Shown here piece by piece: positions 23,021 to 33,598 of a stretch of 64,000 nucleotides of DNA (position 1 is the stretch's first letter; each line of letters opens with the position of its first letter). Both the position numbers and the translations under genes were made by a program. The stretch is from the NCBI GenBank assembly GCA_963556255.1, contig OY744613.1, forward strand, positions 51,320,949 through 51,384,948, read 5' to 3'. The notes below the pieces were generated by a model. It had not been told where the DNA came from and did not search any database. It was given only the letters and a program-made list of their open reading frames with translations. Source of the stretch: Allolobophora icterica. Its lineage: Eukaryota; Annelida; Clitellata; Crassiclitellata; Lumbricidae.

Positions 23021-24619
23021 CACCCAGACGCCTGCTTGTCCGAACTAATAGTGTTTGGGAGCAGCGTCGTTGTGGTACCTGGTAAAATAACTAACAAACA
23101 AAGGATTAGTTGTTGTCATAGTGACTACATGTAATCAAAGGTACACAGGCACGTTTAGCCATGTATCTCTAGCTCTCGTTTAATCTAACATAATGACTTC
23201 TATATCGCCATTTTCATTATGTCAGTACATCCTTCGATGGTCAGCGAGTAAAATCGCAATTAAATGTTGTAATCCATTGGGAAAGACAAGTAGAAATCCG
23301 ATAGATAGGAGAAAAAGAATCAGGCTACGGTGGGTAAGCGAGTAAATTGAGATGAGTCTGAAGTTTAGAACTGTATGGCAAGAAACAGTCGATGAAACAT
23401 TATTTCAGAATAAGGCGTTTGATAAGGTATCAAAAACGCTCACAAAGAATTGCTCTCAGAAATACAATCACTGCATCCTGGCAACCAGAGGCGCCCGCAG
23501 CGCGACACACTGGACGCACGTGCGTCCACCAACCAAAGCAAATATCAGTGCGAGTTCCAAGCTGTCTCGTCCTCGACGAAACCCTCCCTCTATAACATCA
23601 GTTTCACTGTGATTGGTTTAAACTTTGCACCACGTTTGAGACGTTGTCTTCTGAAGCAGTCTTGGCATTCTGTGTAAGCGTCTTAATGAAGTCGCTGTAA
23701 ACGCGAAATCAAATTGCTCAAATTTTTATCCGAAACCTTAGTTCCACACATCTTCTCCATTTTATGGTCCATAACGTTACACAGAGATTTACCTGTTTCT
23801 TTGCGCTATTTTAAAATGCCAAACTGGGCTTTCTTTCTTCCGCACAGCTAGAAACTGGACAAACTAGGCCTACTTGTGGGTGAATGTTCACATTTTTCTA
23901 CAGCGACCGTATGACCATATTAATATTTCATTGAATTGATCGGAACTACAAACTCGGTCACATTGTTGCCTTGGAAGCAAATAAGGACTTTATTTGAAGC
24001 CTCTTTTCTCGACTTCACTCGGGACGTTTGTAACAATCGTAGGCCTAATCGTAAACTCCAAAACTTCTGAAGCGCTTCTCTAAGCCAGCTTATTCGCAAG
24101 CTTTGCGTTGAATCAGAGGGGTTGTCCTGAGATCGATGTCCATTGTTCGGTTGTCATAGAGACCAGTGAGCAGAGAACAAGCCAAAACCTGTGAGCGACG
24201 CACTGTTCCTTTAACTGGCCTTTGTATCTACATGTTTGTCTACTATCAACGCTTCGCACACCCAACGCATTCAGAGAGGCGACTGCTTTTCTGAATAACG
24301 GAGCGAGATTGATGCGGTATTTAAGTAAACTACAATTAGCTTATTTCGCCCTGAACAATCGTGGCGTTTCAAAAAGTATGCAGCCTTGAAAATTTTGCTA
24401 ATTCACCTCTAGAATTTTCTGCGGGAAGGTTACACAGTTCGCAAAACCCAGATTCGCGACTGTCCAGAAGTGGCGTCCACCGTGCCTCTATGGATCATGG
24501 GCTCAATAATCTCCTTCTTAGGTATCGGAAATTGATCAGAATTTTGGTTACATCGGATTTCAACAATAAGAACGAAATTCTAGATAATATTTGGCTAATA
24601 GGCCTAATGATGAGGTGAA
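23021..24619. other. no gene recognised
   Basis: Unique-looking sequence with short ORFs only. TAGGCCTA occurs three times at 23.86-24.61 kb. No repeat ends were found. Confidence 0.5.
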
Positions 24620-25160
24620 AGTCCTTGCTTACTTCGTGCTTAACCCTTCCCGTGAAGATCTGCATCGGGTAACGCATCTTCTCCATTCGTTCCTGTCCAT
24701 TGCCAGTCTTTCAGCCTCGTTCCACGACATCTCCAAACATTTCCAGTAGTCCTTGATGGTCTCCGGCCTGTTATTTCGTGGTCTTCCCCTTTTCTCTCAG
24801 GATCCAGCTCACTTGATTGGCTCTTCCATCAATGTCCACGTGAACCACATATCCCATCCACTTTAATCTTCTCTTTCTGATAATGTTCTCTACAGCCTCT
24901 TCTCCCGACCACCATCTTATGGTTTAATTCGGTATTTTATCACGCCATGAAACATGCAAAATTCTCCTCAGCCACCTATGATGCGCCGCCTTCAGTATCC
25001 TCTCGCCACCGTCATAAGCCAGGTCTTAGTTCCTTACAGCAACGTACTATGGCATCACAAAGTCGAAATCTTAGTCTTCACACTGAATCCGCTGTTTTTC
25101 CATATCCCTTTGAGTTTCCTAAACGCAGCATCGACGCCTTTTGGTAAGTGAAGTATTCCT
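24620..25160 (-). pseudogene. non-LTR retrotransposon 3' coding relic (RTE-like)
   Basis: Minus-strand translation gives, through several frameshifts, FRKLKGIW, STLLYG/TKTWL, RRLKWMGYVVHVD, EMFGDVVERG and KTGNGQERMEKM-type blocks. This order (LYGCETW...RRLRWxGHVxRM...W..AERLAxDRxxWR) is that of the C-terminal end of RTE-related or craniate-type reverse transcriptases. It is heavily decayed. Confidence 0.5.
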
Positions 25161-25920
25161 AGCACCAAGTCTTCTCAATAGATTATGACTTTCGATTGGA
25201 TTTTCTCTTGAAACGAACATCGATTAATGTTCTTGACATCACTGAACATCGCTATAGGAGTCAATGAATTCAATTAGAAGAGATAAGAAGACATTCTATC
25301 ACCTTCCATAACGCCGCTGATTCGATTCTGAATCAGATATTCCCTGGCACACACACACGCAACTGAGAGTACCCGTACAACCTAGGTGAGATCGACACTG
25401 TCACTCATGCTATCAACCACTTTAACATTGGTTAAAAAGACGCTAAATAAATGGTCTGAAACATACGCATTCTGTTGCGCACTACATTACTCCATTGAGC
25501 TCAACATGCTATCACATTTGACTGTTCTCAGAACCAACGAATTGCACCGTCCTCCACTTCACGGTACTCCACTTAACTATACTTTATTTGACTGTTTTTC
25601 GCAGTAATCTGCTCAAAGACGTCTAAGACACCAGATGCACATTCTTAAAATTTTCTTCGAACGTTAAAGTTATGTTCCATAAGAAGTTACTCATTCTTGA
25701 CTCTAGTACGTATTTGTGAAACTCCAGTTCGAGGCACACATTTCTGAATCTCACAGTACCAGTTCTAGGCGCACATTTCCTGAACACCCTTAGCTTGATC
25801 AACGCGCTTTGCAGCTAATACTGAATCGCTGATGTCGGATACATAGTCAGTGTATCTCAGAACTGCAGTTGATACCAAACACTAAGTCATCTAACGCCCG
25901 ACAAATTGTCTGAAGCAGAA
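25161..25920. other. upstream region of the PAN-domain gene
   Basis: No coding feature was seen. Promoter and transcription start of the gene beginning at 25921 presumably lie here, but no clear TATA or initiator could be chosen. Confidence 0.3.
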
Positions 25921-26223
25921 ATGCATTTTGCGTTGCGTTTGGCATTTTCCGTTGGACTCTTCTATTTGTTGAGCTGTACGCTGTCAGCATGTTTCCTTAC
26001 CGTGCAGATTTTCGACGTATCTTTGGCCGGTCAAAACCATTGTCCAAGTCCAGTTGAAGCTTTCCAAGGTCTCACCTTAAAATCGCACACGGAGTGTGCC
26101 CTCGAGTGCAACCGTTTACAGCGATGCATTGGTTTCAGCTACTTCGCTTCCAGTGGAACATGCTATATATACAGTTGCTTACCGTCGAGAGTTTATTACG
26201 ACAACGATTGCAATTTTTTAATG
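25921..26223 (+). CDS. first exon: signal peptide plus PAN/apple domain (FReD gene 2 candidate)
   Basis: 101 codons from ATG to a strong donor GTGAGC at 26224, ending in phase 0. Residues 1-28 are hydrophobic with small residues (LFYLLSCTLSACFL), a signal peptide. From about residue 40 a PAN/apple-type domain follows: HCPSP...HTECALECNRLQRCIGFSYF...GTCYIYSC...DNDCNFL, with the C-x3-C spacing and the CxGF(S)Y motif of PAN domains, which bind carbohydrate or protein. The start codon chosen is the second ATG-like start, because the preceding in-frame residues precede the hydrophobic core. The same strand, the spacing and two FReD exons downstream at 33.6 and 35.8 kb suggest a PAN-FReD secreted lectin, but the joins are inferred. 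Confidence 0.75.
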
Positions 26224-26321
26224 GTGAGCTACAAACATTTTCTCCGTCTACACTTCGCATTTACGTTTCGCAAATACGATGCGAGCAAATCCTTAGATAA
26301 CTTTTTTATTCTTCTTCAGCC

Positions 26322-26396
26322 GCATTTTCGAAGAAGAAGAAGAAGAAGTTGTAGTAGAAGAAGAAGAGAAGAAAATAAGAAGAAAAGAAAGAGAGC
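26322..26396. repeat. (GAA)n-rich tract
   Basis: Purine-rich AAGAAGAAG repeats with imperfections; the intronic reading frame through it is not meaningful. Confidence 0.8.
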
Positions 26397-26811
26397 AGTC
26401 CATTAGGCTAAACCAGAGTCAGTCACTTGTACGTAGTAAAAACGTAATTAAAAAACTTAGCATCGACATAATGAGGACGGTATTCGGCCGACTGATCTCT
26501 CAACTGACAGTGTGTATGGTTGGTGTTCTCATAATAGCGGAGTTGGGTAGGAACGAAGGCGGAGCAGAAATCTAGAAACAAATATCAACTCTGGGGGAGA
26601 ACTGATCCATCTTTAATTCCGTCTAATAAAGAAATTAATTTAAATGTAGTTGTATACATTTTCTCTAATTATAACATCAAATTTAATATGGATTAATATG
26701 AAATTTATGTTTAACTTGCCGTTATACAATGTATTTCTTGTGGGAAATGTCCGGGCGGAATTGTCATAGGGGAATTGTCCGGAGGATATGTTTAGGGCGA
26801 AGACGTCTGGA

Positions 26812-26890
26812 TGCCCCAGCGGGATTTAAACTCCAGACCTCTTGATTGATATAGCCCAACACGCTAACCACTCGACAGTTGCTCACCCGT
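26812..26890 (-). repeat. tRNA-derived SINE fragment
   Basis: On the minus strand GAGTGGTTAGCGTGTTGGGC resembles a polymerase III A box and GGAGTTTAAATCCCGC a decayed B box, about 40 bp apart. It shares AACACGCTAACCACT with 42.0 kb. Too degenerate for a functional tRNA. Confidence 0.5.
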
Positions 26891-27273
26891 TTTTTAAGCA
26901 GGCAAGGATTCTGCATGTCTGTGTTGAACATTTTGAGGCAAGGGAATCGTGCACCAAAATATTTGCCTGCTTTTATCCGTGTCAATACAATACAATATTA
27001 GAGTTCTGCTGATTAACGGATGGTCCTTTTTGATAAACTGCTGACTTTGAGAGAGTTTGTAAGCTATCTCATTCAAAGAGTAATCATTAACAGTTACCGT
27101 GGAGCTGTTATAGGGCCTTTACCGATAACAGTCCAACTGTTATCACTGGGCCTTAGGTTAGAAGCTTTTTGTGCCACCAAAAAAGTACAACGACTGATGT
27201 TCCTCGGCCAAACCATCCTCTAAAAAGCGGGGAGAAATGTCTTTTTGAAATCTTACGCTGTTTTCGTTTGCAG

Positions 27274-27313
27274 AATTGGAATGCTTACTTGCACTCGAAT
27301 TGCACAGCGATGG
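27274..27313 (+). CDS. probable second exon of the PAN gene (40 nt)
   Basis: Bounded by TTTGCAG and a donor GTAGGT. Continuing in phase 0 from the PAN exon it reads NWNAYLHSNCTAM and ends in phase 1. The extra Cys and position suit the end of the PAN domain. Being so short, it is supported only by splice signals and frame. Confidence 0.45.
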
Positions 27314-27543
27314 GTAGGTATGACAGCCTCTCAATATAATATAGCGTTCTTCGAGAACAAACTATTAAGAGACGCTCAATGTTCAATGTAGTGGATTGCG
27401 TTTGGAGTTTATATAAGTGTGAGACCATTACGAACTCGGACTACAAGAGAGAAACTTATTCTTCTTCAGCTCAGTATCTGTTGGGCAACATTTGTAGCGT
27501 TCTTTAAATGTCCCTTCATAGTGTATTATGATTGAAACACCGT

Positions 27544-27544
<1 letters not shown>

Positions 27545-27591
<47 letters not shown>

Positions 27592-27592
27592 T
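27545..27592. repeat. (CAA)n microsatellite
   Basis: About 16 uninterrupted CAA units. Confidence 0.95.
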
Positions 27593-27880
27593 GAACAAAC
27601 ATTTGACAAAAAAAACATACGTCTTGATAATCAAATTCCATGACTTTCTATTATGTGCGTGCATTTAAACACTAGAATAAGAGAAAATAAGATCATTGTA
27701 ATCATACTTACTACATACGTTTCAGTAAGCTCTTGAAAATCATACAATGGATCGTGTTTTCCCGTTTTTAGGTCCGGAGCGTTTCCCGTTTGTTTTTCTC
27801 CAAGTGGAGACATAAAATTTGAAATATCAGTTGCAATCATAGTCTGAACCTGTCTTAAGAAAGGAATGAGACTAGGTAAT

Positions 27881-28019
27881 TGTAATAGTTTGAAACACGT
27901 TTATTTAACAGTCTTAATGTGCAACCATTCCTCGTGCCAGTCCGACTCCAACTGCCCTTGTTCCTAGATCTTCCATAGATCTAACCCTGTGGCCAAGCCA
28001 CTTATATAGCGCTATTACA
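27881..28019 (-). repeat. 3' LTR of the Gypsy-like element
   Basis: 139 bp, starting TGTAATAGTTTGAAACACG and ending GCGCTATTACA. Nearly identical to the 5' LTR; one G/T difference and a missing AT pair. On the minus strand it is preceded by the polypurine tract AGATGGGGAGGG. Confidence 0.93.
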
Positions 28020-28034
28020 ACCCTCCCCATCTTG
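28020..28034 (-). promoter_or_regulatory. polypurine tract
   Basis: Minus strand AGATGGGGAGGGT directly before the 3' LTR, the plus-strand primer of LTR retroelements. Confidence 0.75.
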
Positions 28035-29080
28035 ATTATAAAGAACATTTTAAAGATTATAAAGAACATTTTAAAGAACATTTTTAACGCCTACATGAAC
28101 ATAGTTGTGCCATTTTGCAAATCTTGTGTGTGAGTAGACAACCACACTGTAGCGAATACTATTTCTTATCAAATGACTTGTTATTTAATTCAATAATTAA
28201 ATTAAGGTTTAGTATAAGATAGCTAATGTAAGCGGCGTTTATGTTAGAAAAGCGGTGCTATATAAATAAAACTTAGTTTGAGTTGACAGCCGTTGAGTCG
28301 ATGTTGATATGATGACGTGGAAGGAGATAGGCCTACTACGTATGCGTTACCATAGCGACCGGAGAAGCCAACCAATGAAATGTCGTAGGGCAGTGTTCGA
28401 AGAGAGATGAAACAGTTATGGCGACTGTCGTGATTCCTTCACGATAGATATTTGAATTGAACGTTGATTCGTTAGCCAAATAACGAATAATTCATCGAAT
28501 CTGTGTGCTCACCAGTAAGCCACAGAAGTAATATTTACGGCGCTCGTTTTGCTGTAAGTTCGTCGATGGACGTCGAGTTCTAAGAAACGATCGAACTGTT
28601 ACCATTACTGTATGACTGCCAAAGGTCAAGTGGAATAAACTGATTTTCGTACCGTATTATGAATCGTTATCGCCTACGGTAACTGAAGGGATTTATGCGA
28701 TTTAAACAATTCGATACTACAAGGAAGATCTACTAATCTACAGCCTAGAAATGGACATGGTTGGAACAACGCAAGATACGATCTCACAACGATCTATGGA
28801 GATGGTCTGACAATTTACTCTACAACGGCTCAGATAAGGAATATAATAAAACTAATCCTTAAGTTAAATACGCCGCTTTTAGGTAGATAAGGTTTATTTG
28901 CTTGTAAATGGAAATAATTGTCTTATTTTAATATACATACATTGCATCAAATCTTAAGAAACGAATTGGTGTTCATTGAATGGATTTGTACATAAGATGT
29001 GATTCCTGGCACGAACGCTAAAGCACAGTTATATATAACTAGCTGGATTACCCGGCGTTGCCCGGGGTTATAAGTTTGAC

Positions 29081-29181
29081 ACCACCACCACCACCACCAC
29101 CACCACCACCACCACCACCACCACCACCACCACCACCACCACCACCACCACCACCACCACCACCACCACCACCACCACCAC
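29081..29181. repeat. (CCA)n microsatellite
   Basis: About 34 uninterrupted CCA units. Poly-Pro, poly-Trp, poly-Gly or poly-Val frames through it are artefacts. Confidence 0.97.
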
Positions 29182-29204
29182 AACGACTGCTTGGCAATCT
29201 TGGC

Positions 29205-29772
29205 AGTCGCCCAATGGCGGCGACTGCTTCGCAGTCTTGGAGGCCCTTGTGGCGTCTGGCGACCTGTGCCGGAGACTGCTTCGCAGTCTTGTAGACGCCT
29301 TCTGGCATCTAGCGACCTCTGCCGTGGACTGACTGCTTCGCAGTCGCCCTCTAGCGACCTCTGCCGTGGACTGACTGCTTCGCAGTCGCCCTCTGGCGGC
29401 GACTGCTTCGCAGTCTTGGAGGCCCTTGTGGCGTCTGGCGACCTCTGGCGGAGACTGCTTCACAGTCTTGTAGACGCCTTCTGGCGTCTAGCGACCTCTG
29501 CCGTGGAGTGACTGCTTCGCAGTGGCCATCTGGCGGCGACTGCTTCGCAGTCTTGGAGGCCCTTGTGGCGTGTGGCGACCTGTAGGGGAGACTGCTTCGC
29601 AGTCTTGTAGACGCCTTCTGGCGTCTAGCGACCTCTGCCGTGGACTGACTGCTTCGCAGTCGCCCTCTGGCGGCGACTGCTTCGCAGTCTTGGAGGCCCT
29701 TGTGGCGTCTGGCGACCTGTTGGGGAGACTGCTTCGCAATCTTCCGTGGACTGACTGCTTCGCAGTCGAAGA
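29205..29772. repeat. hairpin minisatellite (GACTGCTTCGCAGTC)
   Basis: About ten exact and three variant copies of the 15-bp hairpin GACTGC-TTC-GCAGTC, separated by spacers such as TTGGAGGCCCTTGTGGCG and TTGTAGACGCCTTCTGGC that themselves alternate. It forms a higher-order unit of about 120-160 bp. Confidence 0.85.
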
Positions 29773-30224
29773 GGGTGAACCGGGCGTTGGCGTGTTAAAG
29801 AAAACGCCAGAAAGCGCATTATTAATGACGTTGGGGAATACCGGTGCCATAAATAGAACCGCGGTGTCGTTATGCACATTATTGATGACGTTGGGGAATA
29901 CCGGCGCCATAAATAGAACCGCTTAGCAGTGGAATAGGCGAGCTTGTGCGTGATTTACGGTCGGGTGGGTAGAGTTTTGGGGCATTTTCACCATGGTAGG
30001 GGTGAAAACGGGGGATGCGAACCCCTCCACTGGGTGTCCGAAGCCGAGGCCGACACAGTAGTGAAGGTTTCGAGTGAAAAGGTGCAAAATTGTAGAAGTT
30101 AAGCCCGGTCAAACAGACAGACAGACACACACACACAGAATTCTCGCTTTATTAATATAGATATAGCCGCTACACACACCAAGTGAGTAACTAGACAGGG
30201 ATTATTATGCCCTGACAAAGTCTT

Positions 30225-31300
30225 TCAGCCATTGCGGATTCTTTTCTTCTTACGGCTGGATCGTCTAGGCAGAGTCCTTTGGCCAGATTCCTCTGCTGGA
30301 GCGTCGAGACTCGTGTGGGGATTGGGATTGCCTCCACTGTCATCCACTCTAGTCAGCATAGGTTCCACAGTTGGTTGTTGCACTGGGTTGAAGGGCTCGA
30401 CGGGTGCTTCGAGTTCCTGTTCAGCGTTGACTGGGTTGCCATGGACAACTTCTGCATTCACTGGTTGGACAACTTCTGCAATCACTGGTTGGACAACTTC
30501 TGCATTCACTGGTTTGAAGAACGATGAGTTGCGAGTTACTTGTTCCTCTCCCCTCCTCACCGTGATCATTGAGCCTTTTCTACTGACAACTTCATGTGGC
30601 GGTGGTTCAAAAGGAGTGTTGCTCTTGGAGTGTGTGTATGTTGGTTTCGTCAGAGCCGAATCACCAACGGCCATGGTTGAGAGTTCTGTGTGAGATTCAC
30701 AATCAGTATTCACCTTCATGGCAGCTTTCTGATGAGCGTCGTGGTAATGAAGGTCATCATCATTTTCCTCCACCATTAGCTGTGGCAGTTTCACAGCTAT
30801 GGGACGGCCAAACAACAACGTTGCTGGTGCGGGCCCAAGTCGTTGAATGTGGGGTAGCCCGATAATTGCGAAGAAAGCAGTATAGTTCTTGCTTCCAGTT
30901 CTTGTTCTCCATGTAGGCTGTCTGTATTACATGTTTAGCTGTTCTCGTAAACCCTTCAACGTCATCATTAGCTCTAGGCCAAAAGGGTGTAGTTTTGCAA
31001 TGCTGAAAGCTCAGATTGGAACTGAACAGCTCAAATGCTTTGCAATTCAAAGGTGGCCTGTTGTCTGATTTGAGCGTCTTTGGTATACCATATTCCGAGA
31101 AGATCTTATCAATTCTCGGAATGACAGTTGTCGCCGTAAGGGATGAGATTATATCAACCACCGGAAATCTGGAATATTCGTCGTACATGACCATCAGACA
31201 GTGGCCTTGGATGGTAGCGAAGTCAATGCTGACATGGTGCCATGGACCTGCCGGCAGTGCAGACATCAGCTGTTGACAGTACTGTTGTCCATTGGCATAA
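30225..31300 (-). pseudogene. integrase core and C-terminal tail
   Basis: Catalytic triad visible: Asp in HVSIDFA, Asp in LKSDN 53 residues on, Glu in DDVEGF with D-x35-E spacing. Then YRATPHSTT, a frameshift near 30.83 kb, and GPAPATLLFGRPIAVKLPQL, typical of Gypsy integrases. The tail carries three or four imperfect 10-residue repeats around NAEVVQPV (30-bp DNA repeats, 30447-30520), then a basic end RRSSRKKKRI and TGA at 30225-30227. The residue after SDN is Arg where Gly is common. Confidence 0.87.
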
Positions 31301-32120
31301 CGGCAGCACAACGAAGACAAGACCGCACTTGGGTCTCAACCATTTTTTCGATGCCTGGAAACCAGATTTTGTCTCTCACCAGGGCTTTTGTCTTGGACAT
31401 TCCTTGGTGTCCTTCATGAGCCAACCGCACCGAGCGTTCCTGAAGGCACTGCGGTATTACTAAATGGTTTTGATGTAAAATGACATCGTTGTAAGAGTCA
31501 AGGGTCAGGGCAGATTTGACCTTGGCAAAGGCATCATATGCAATCGAGTCAAAGTTGTTTTCTTGCGACTGGTGGGTCCACCGACCAGACTGTATCGCTG
31601 ATTTAACAGCCTGCAGGGTGACATCACGTTTCGTTTCTGTCTGTACTTCTTCCAATGTGATGGCCTTTGGAACAGCAGGACTTGTGAAGGAATTTACATG
31701 TTCTTCAGCATTAATGAGGTGTAGCTGGGTTGATGTCACCCAGCTCAGAAGTGAGCCACTGCAGCCGGCGATGACAAAGAAGTCTGTGTATGCTCGTTTG
31801 GAGTCATGTTCAGCCAGCATGGTTAGTTTGCCGAGCACTGGGAGTGGTGTTGAGCCATTATATGACATTATTTTGGTAGTGGTTGGTCTAAGTCTTTGCT
31901 TGGGATGAAGTTTGCGAAAATCTTTCTCGTCAACGATATTCACGCTTGCTCCCGAATCTGCTGTGAGTTTGAGGGATGTACCGTCCAGTGTGATAACAAA
32001 AGTGGGTGCATCGTAGTGGCATGCCTGTGTGTTGATTGCATGCACGTACTCGTTTTCTGATTCAGAACTGGGGGTTATTTGGAGCAATCCAATTAACTCT
32101 TGGTCCACGACCATCATCTG
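31266..32120 (-). pseudogene. protease joined directly to the integrase N-terminus
   Basis: One frame runs from an aspartic protease with the active-site motif LTADSGASVNIVDE (near 31.95 kb) through LPVLGKLTMLAEH and FFVIAGC to SPAVPKAITLEEVQTET, a linker normally found after RNase H, and then the integrase zinc finger H-x3-H...C-x2-C (RLAHEGHQGMSKTKA ... SCLRC). The whole reverse transcriptase and RNase H, some 450-500 residues in the family, are absent without loss of frame. A stop after CLRC comes from a frameshift near 31.29 kb. The element cannot replicate by itself. Confidence 0.88.
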
Positions 32121-32893
32121 GGTGCCAAGAGTGGCCAGAGCTGCGACACACAGATAAAAAATGTCCCAGCTTCCCGCAACCCCTGCAGGTTTGGCCAAAG
32201 GCTGGACAGTGTCCGCGACCACCTGCGTGTGGCCAAGCTTTCCCGCAGTTGCGACATGTTGCATTTCTTTTGGACTCATCATGATGTGCCAAAGTTTTCT
32301 TGAAGGCCTGATTATTTGCTTTAATCTGTCTGACCAACTCTGTTGCAGGCTCACTTGTCATCGCAGAAGATTGAATGTTAGCAAGTTCAGCGACACAAGC
32401 CATGTCAAATAGCTTGTCCAAGGTAAGCGTGGGGTCAGTCAATGCCTTCCGACGAAGGTGATTCGACCAGCAGCCCTGGATGAGCTGGCTTTTCAGCTCG
32501 CGGTTCGCATCGCTGAAGTCGCACGTGATGGCTAGCTGGCGAAGTCGGGTTAGATATGATGCAATGTCTTCCGTTTGGTTTTGCCTGACGAAATTGAAAA
32601 ACCGCAAATTCCGTGTTCTGTTTAGGGGCGAAGAATGAGGTCAGCGCGTTTATGGCTCTATCTGTCATGGATTCGTCTTCGTTAGAGCTGGACATTGATA
32701 GTGTGTTAAAAATGTCACTCACATGTTCGCCTGCATAGTGGAGGAGTAGCGCTTTCTGTCGTGCATCGTCAGTAATGTTGATAGCAACTAACAGGTTGCG
32801 ATATCGTCCAACCCACTTCTTCCAGCGGACAGCGACATCACCAGCTTCAGGCGAAGGATCGAAGGCGGGGAATGGAGGCAGGTTGTCGGCCAT
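32062..32893 (-). pseudogene. gag of the Gypsy-like element
   Basis: Start at ATG 32893 (MADNLPPFPAF), about 140 nt after the 5' LTR. The capsid-like part (RWKKWVGRYRNLLVAI, LHYAGEHVSDIF) runs to about 32580, where a one-base frameshift moves the frame to QTEDIASYLTRLRQLA. The C-terminus has two zinc knuckles, CRNCGKAWPHAGGRGHCP and CRGCGKLGHFLSVC. It would form the particle shell and bind RNA. The frameshift disables it. Confidence 0.85.
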
Positions 32894-33013
32894 TTTAGCT
32901 CTGAGCACGTGCGTACTTGTGCGAATGTAAGCGGCGAATGAGAACGAATGTTGCGTTTCGCAATACGTTTTGTTTCTTCTGGAACTCGTAAGCGATTTAT
33001 TTTCCGCGTTTTC

Positions 33014-33032
33014 CAAATTATCTTCGTCGCCA
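33014..33032 (-). promoter_or_regulatory. retroelement primer-binding site, tRNA-Ser type
   Basis: One base inside the 5' LTR the minus strand reads TGGCGACGAAGAT. This is complementary to the 3' end of animal tRNA-Ser(GCT) (TGGCGACGAGGATGGG as complement) with one mismatch over the first 13 bases. Confidence 0.7.
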
Positions 33033-33033
33033 A

Positions 33034-33174
33034 TGTAATAGTTTGAAACACGTTTATTTAACAGTCTTAATGTGCAACCATTCCTCGTGCCAGTCCGACT
33101 CCAACTGCCCTTGTTCCTAGATCTTCCATAGATCTAACCCTGTTGCCAAGCCACTTATATATAGCGCTATTACA
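33034..33174 (-). repeat. 5' LTR of the Gypsy-like element
   Basis: 141 bp, partner of the copy at 27.9 kb. Very short for an LTR, but the TG...CA ends, target duplication, primer-binding site and polypurine tract all agree. Confidence 0.93.
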
Positions 33175-33279
33175 GTAATAACGCAATGAAATCGGTGCAG
33201 CGCGCGTAAAATAGCTGGAATCGTTAAGATTGACTGTGTGTAACATATATGTATTGTGTAAACTGTCTGCATTTTACAG

Positions 33280-33390
33280 CACTGGTGAATGGTTCGTGTA
33301 GAGGTTCGGTTGATGAATACTACGGCTGTTTGACCCTAACCATAACCACAATCACCAACGACACCTTGACAGTCTGCCCAGTTATACCAG
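33280..33390 (+). CDS. possible exon of FReD gene 2
   Basis: 111 bp between TTTTACAG and donor GTAGAT. Entering in phase 1 it is open for 37 codons (SCRGSVDEYYGC, NDTLTVCP) and leaves in phase 1. Position and cysteines could fit the N-terminal part of a FReD, but its exit phase does not match the phase-2 entry of the exon at 33599, so another exon would be required. Tentative. Confidence 0.28.
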
Positions 33391-33598
33391 GTAGATTTAA
33401 ATTTTAGATTTAAAAGTCACAGCAACATACACTCGTTTTTATCTCCGCGCAGTAAAATTTTCTTTAAAGTATTAGACACCGACGCTATAGAAATTAACAA
33501 TAAACAATTTCCTATGATATTGTAGGAGTGTCAATGCAACTGCAACTGGTGAGTCTCAACTTAGGTGTAGATCTCTTCCCGCTCCCAACCGTAAACAG

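Larger units (their letters stand above)
29035..30165. mobile_element. interspersed repeat with CCCGGCGTTGCCCGGG head
   Basis: Begins near ACTAGCTGGATTACCCGGCG, a head motif seen in many invertebrate repeats, and ends CAGACAGACAGACAC ... TTATTAATATAGAT. It contains a CCA microsatellite, a hairpin minisatellite, and two tandem copies of a CATTATTGATGACGTTGGG unit (~29815-29925). Class not determined. It is inserted into the solo LTR. Confidence 0.5.
28148..30174. mobile_element. solo LTR of another element, nested in the Gypsy-like copy
   Basis: Starts TGTAGCGAATAC and ends ATAGCCGCTACA, with TG...CA and inverted TGTAGC/GCTACA ends. Flanked by the 5-bp duplication CACAC (28143-28147 and 30175-30179). 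Near 28255 TATATAAATAAAAC could be a TATA box/polyadenylation signal. No internal coding region belongs to it. Its own length is about 0.9 kb once the further insert (about 29035-30165) is discounted. Confidence 0.75.
27881..33174 (-). mobile_element. Mag/Gypsy-like LTR retrotransposon, internally deleted
   Basis: Long terminal repeats at 27881-28019 and 33034-33174, each TG...CA, flanked by the 5-bp target duplication GTAAT (27876-27880 and 33175-33179). On the minus strand the order is 5' LTR, primer-binding site, gag, protease, integrase, polypurine tract, 3' LTR. The reverse transcriptase and RNase H are missing. The element sits in an intron of FReD gene 2 and has itself been hit by a solo LTR at 28148-30174. 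The LTRs are very similar, so insertion is fairly recent. Confidence 0.93.

Noticed and set aside
27070..27160. Small palindrome GATAACAG...CTGTTATC
   Set aside because: An 8-bp stem in AT-rich DNA is expected by chance, and no flanking duplication or gene relation was found.
29205..29772. CRISPR-like array (short palindromic repeats with spacers)
   Set aside because: Spacers are repeated and related to each other, spacing is irregular, no cas genes exist and the context is animal DNA.
29058..29926. ORFs through the CCA array and the hairpin minisatellite
   Set aside because: Repeat units keep all frames open; there is no domain, no splice context, and they overlap on both strands.
33526..33548. 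23-nt micro-exon (GAGTGTCAATGCAACTGC...) between TTGTAG and GTGAGT
   Set aside because: It would suit the phase-2 entry of the FReD exon only if entered in phase 0, which no upstream exon found here provides; too short to support.
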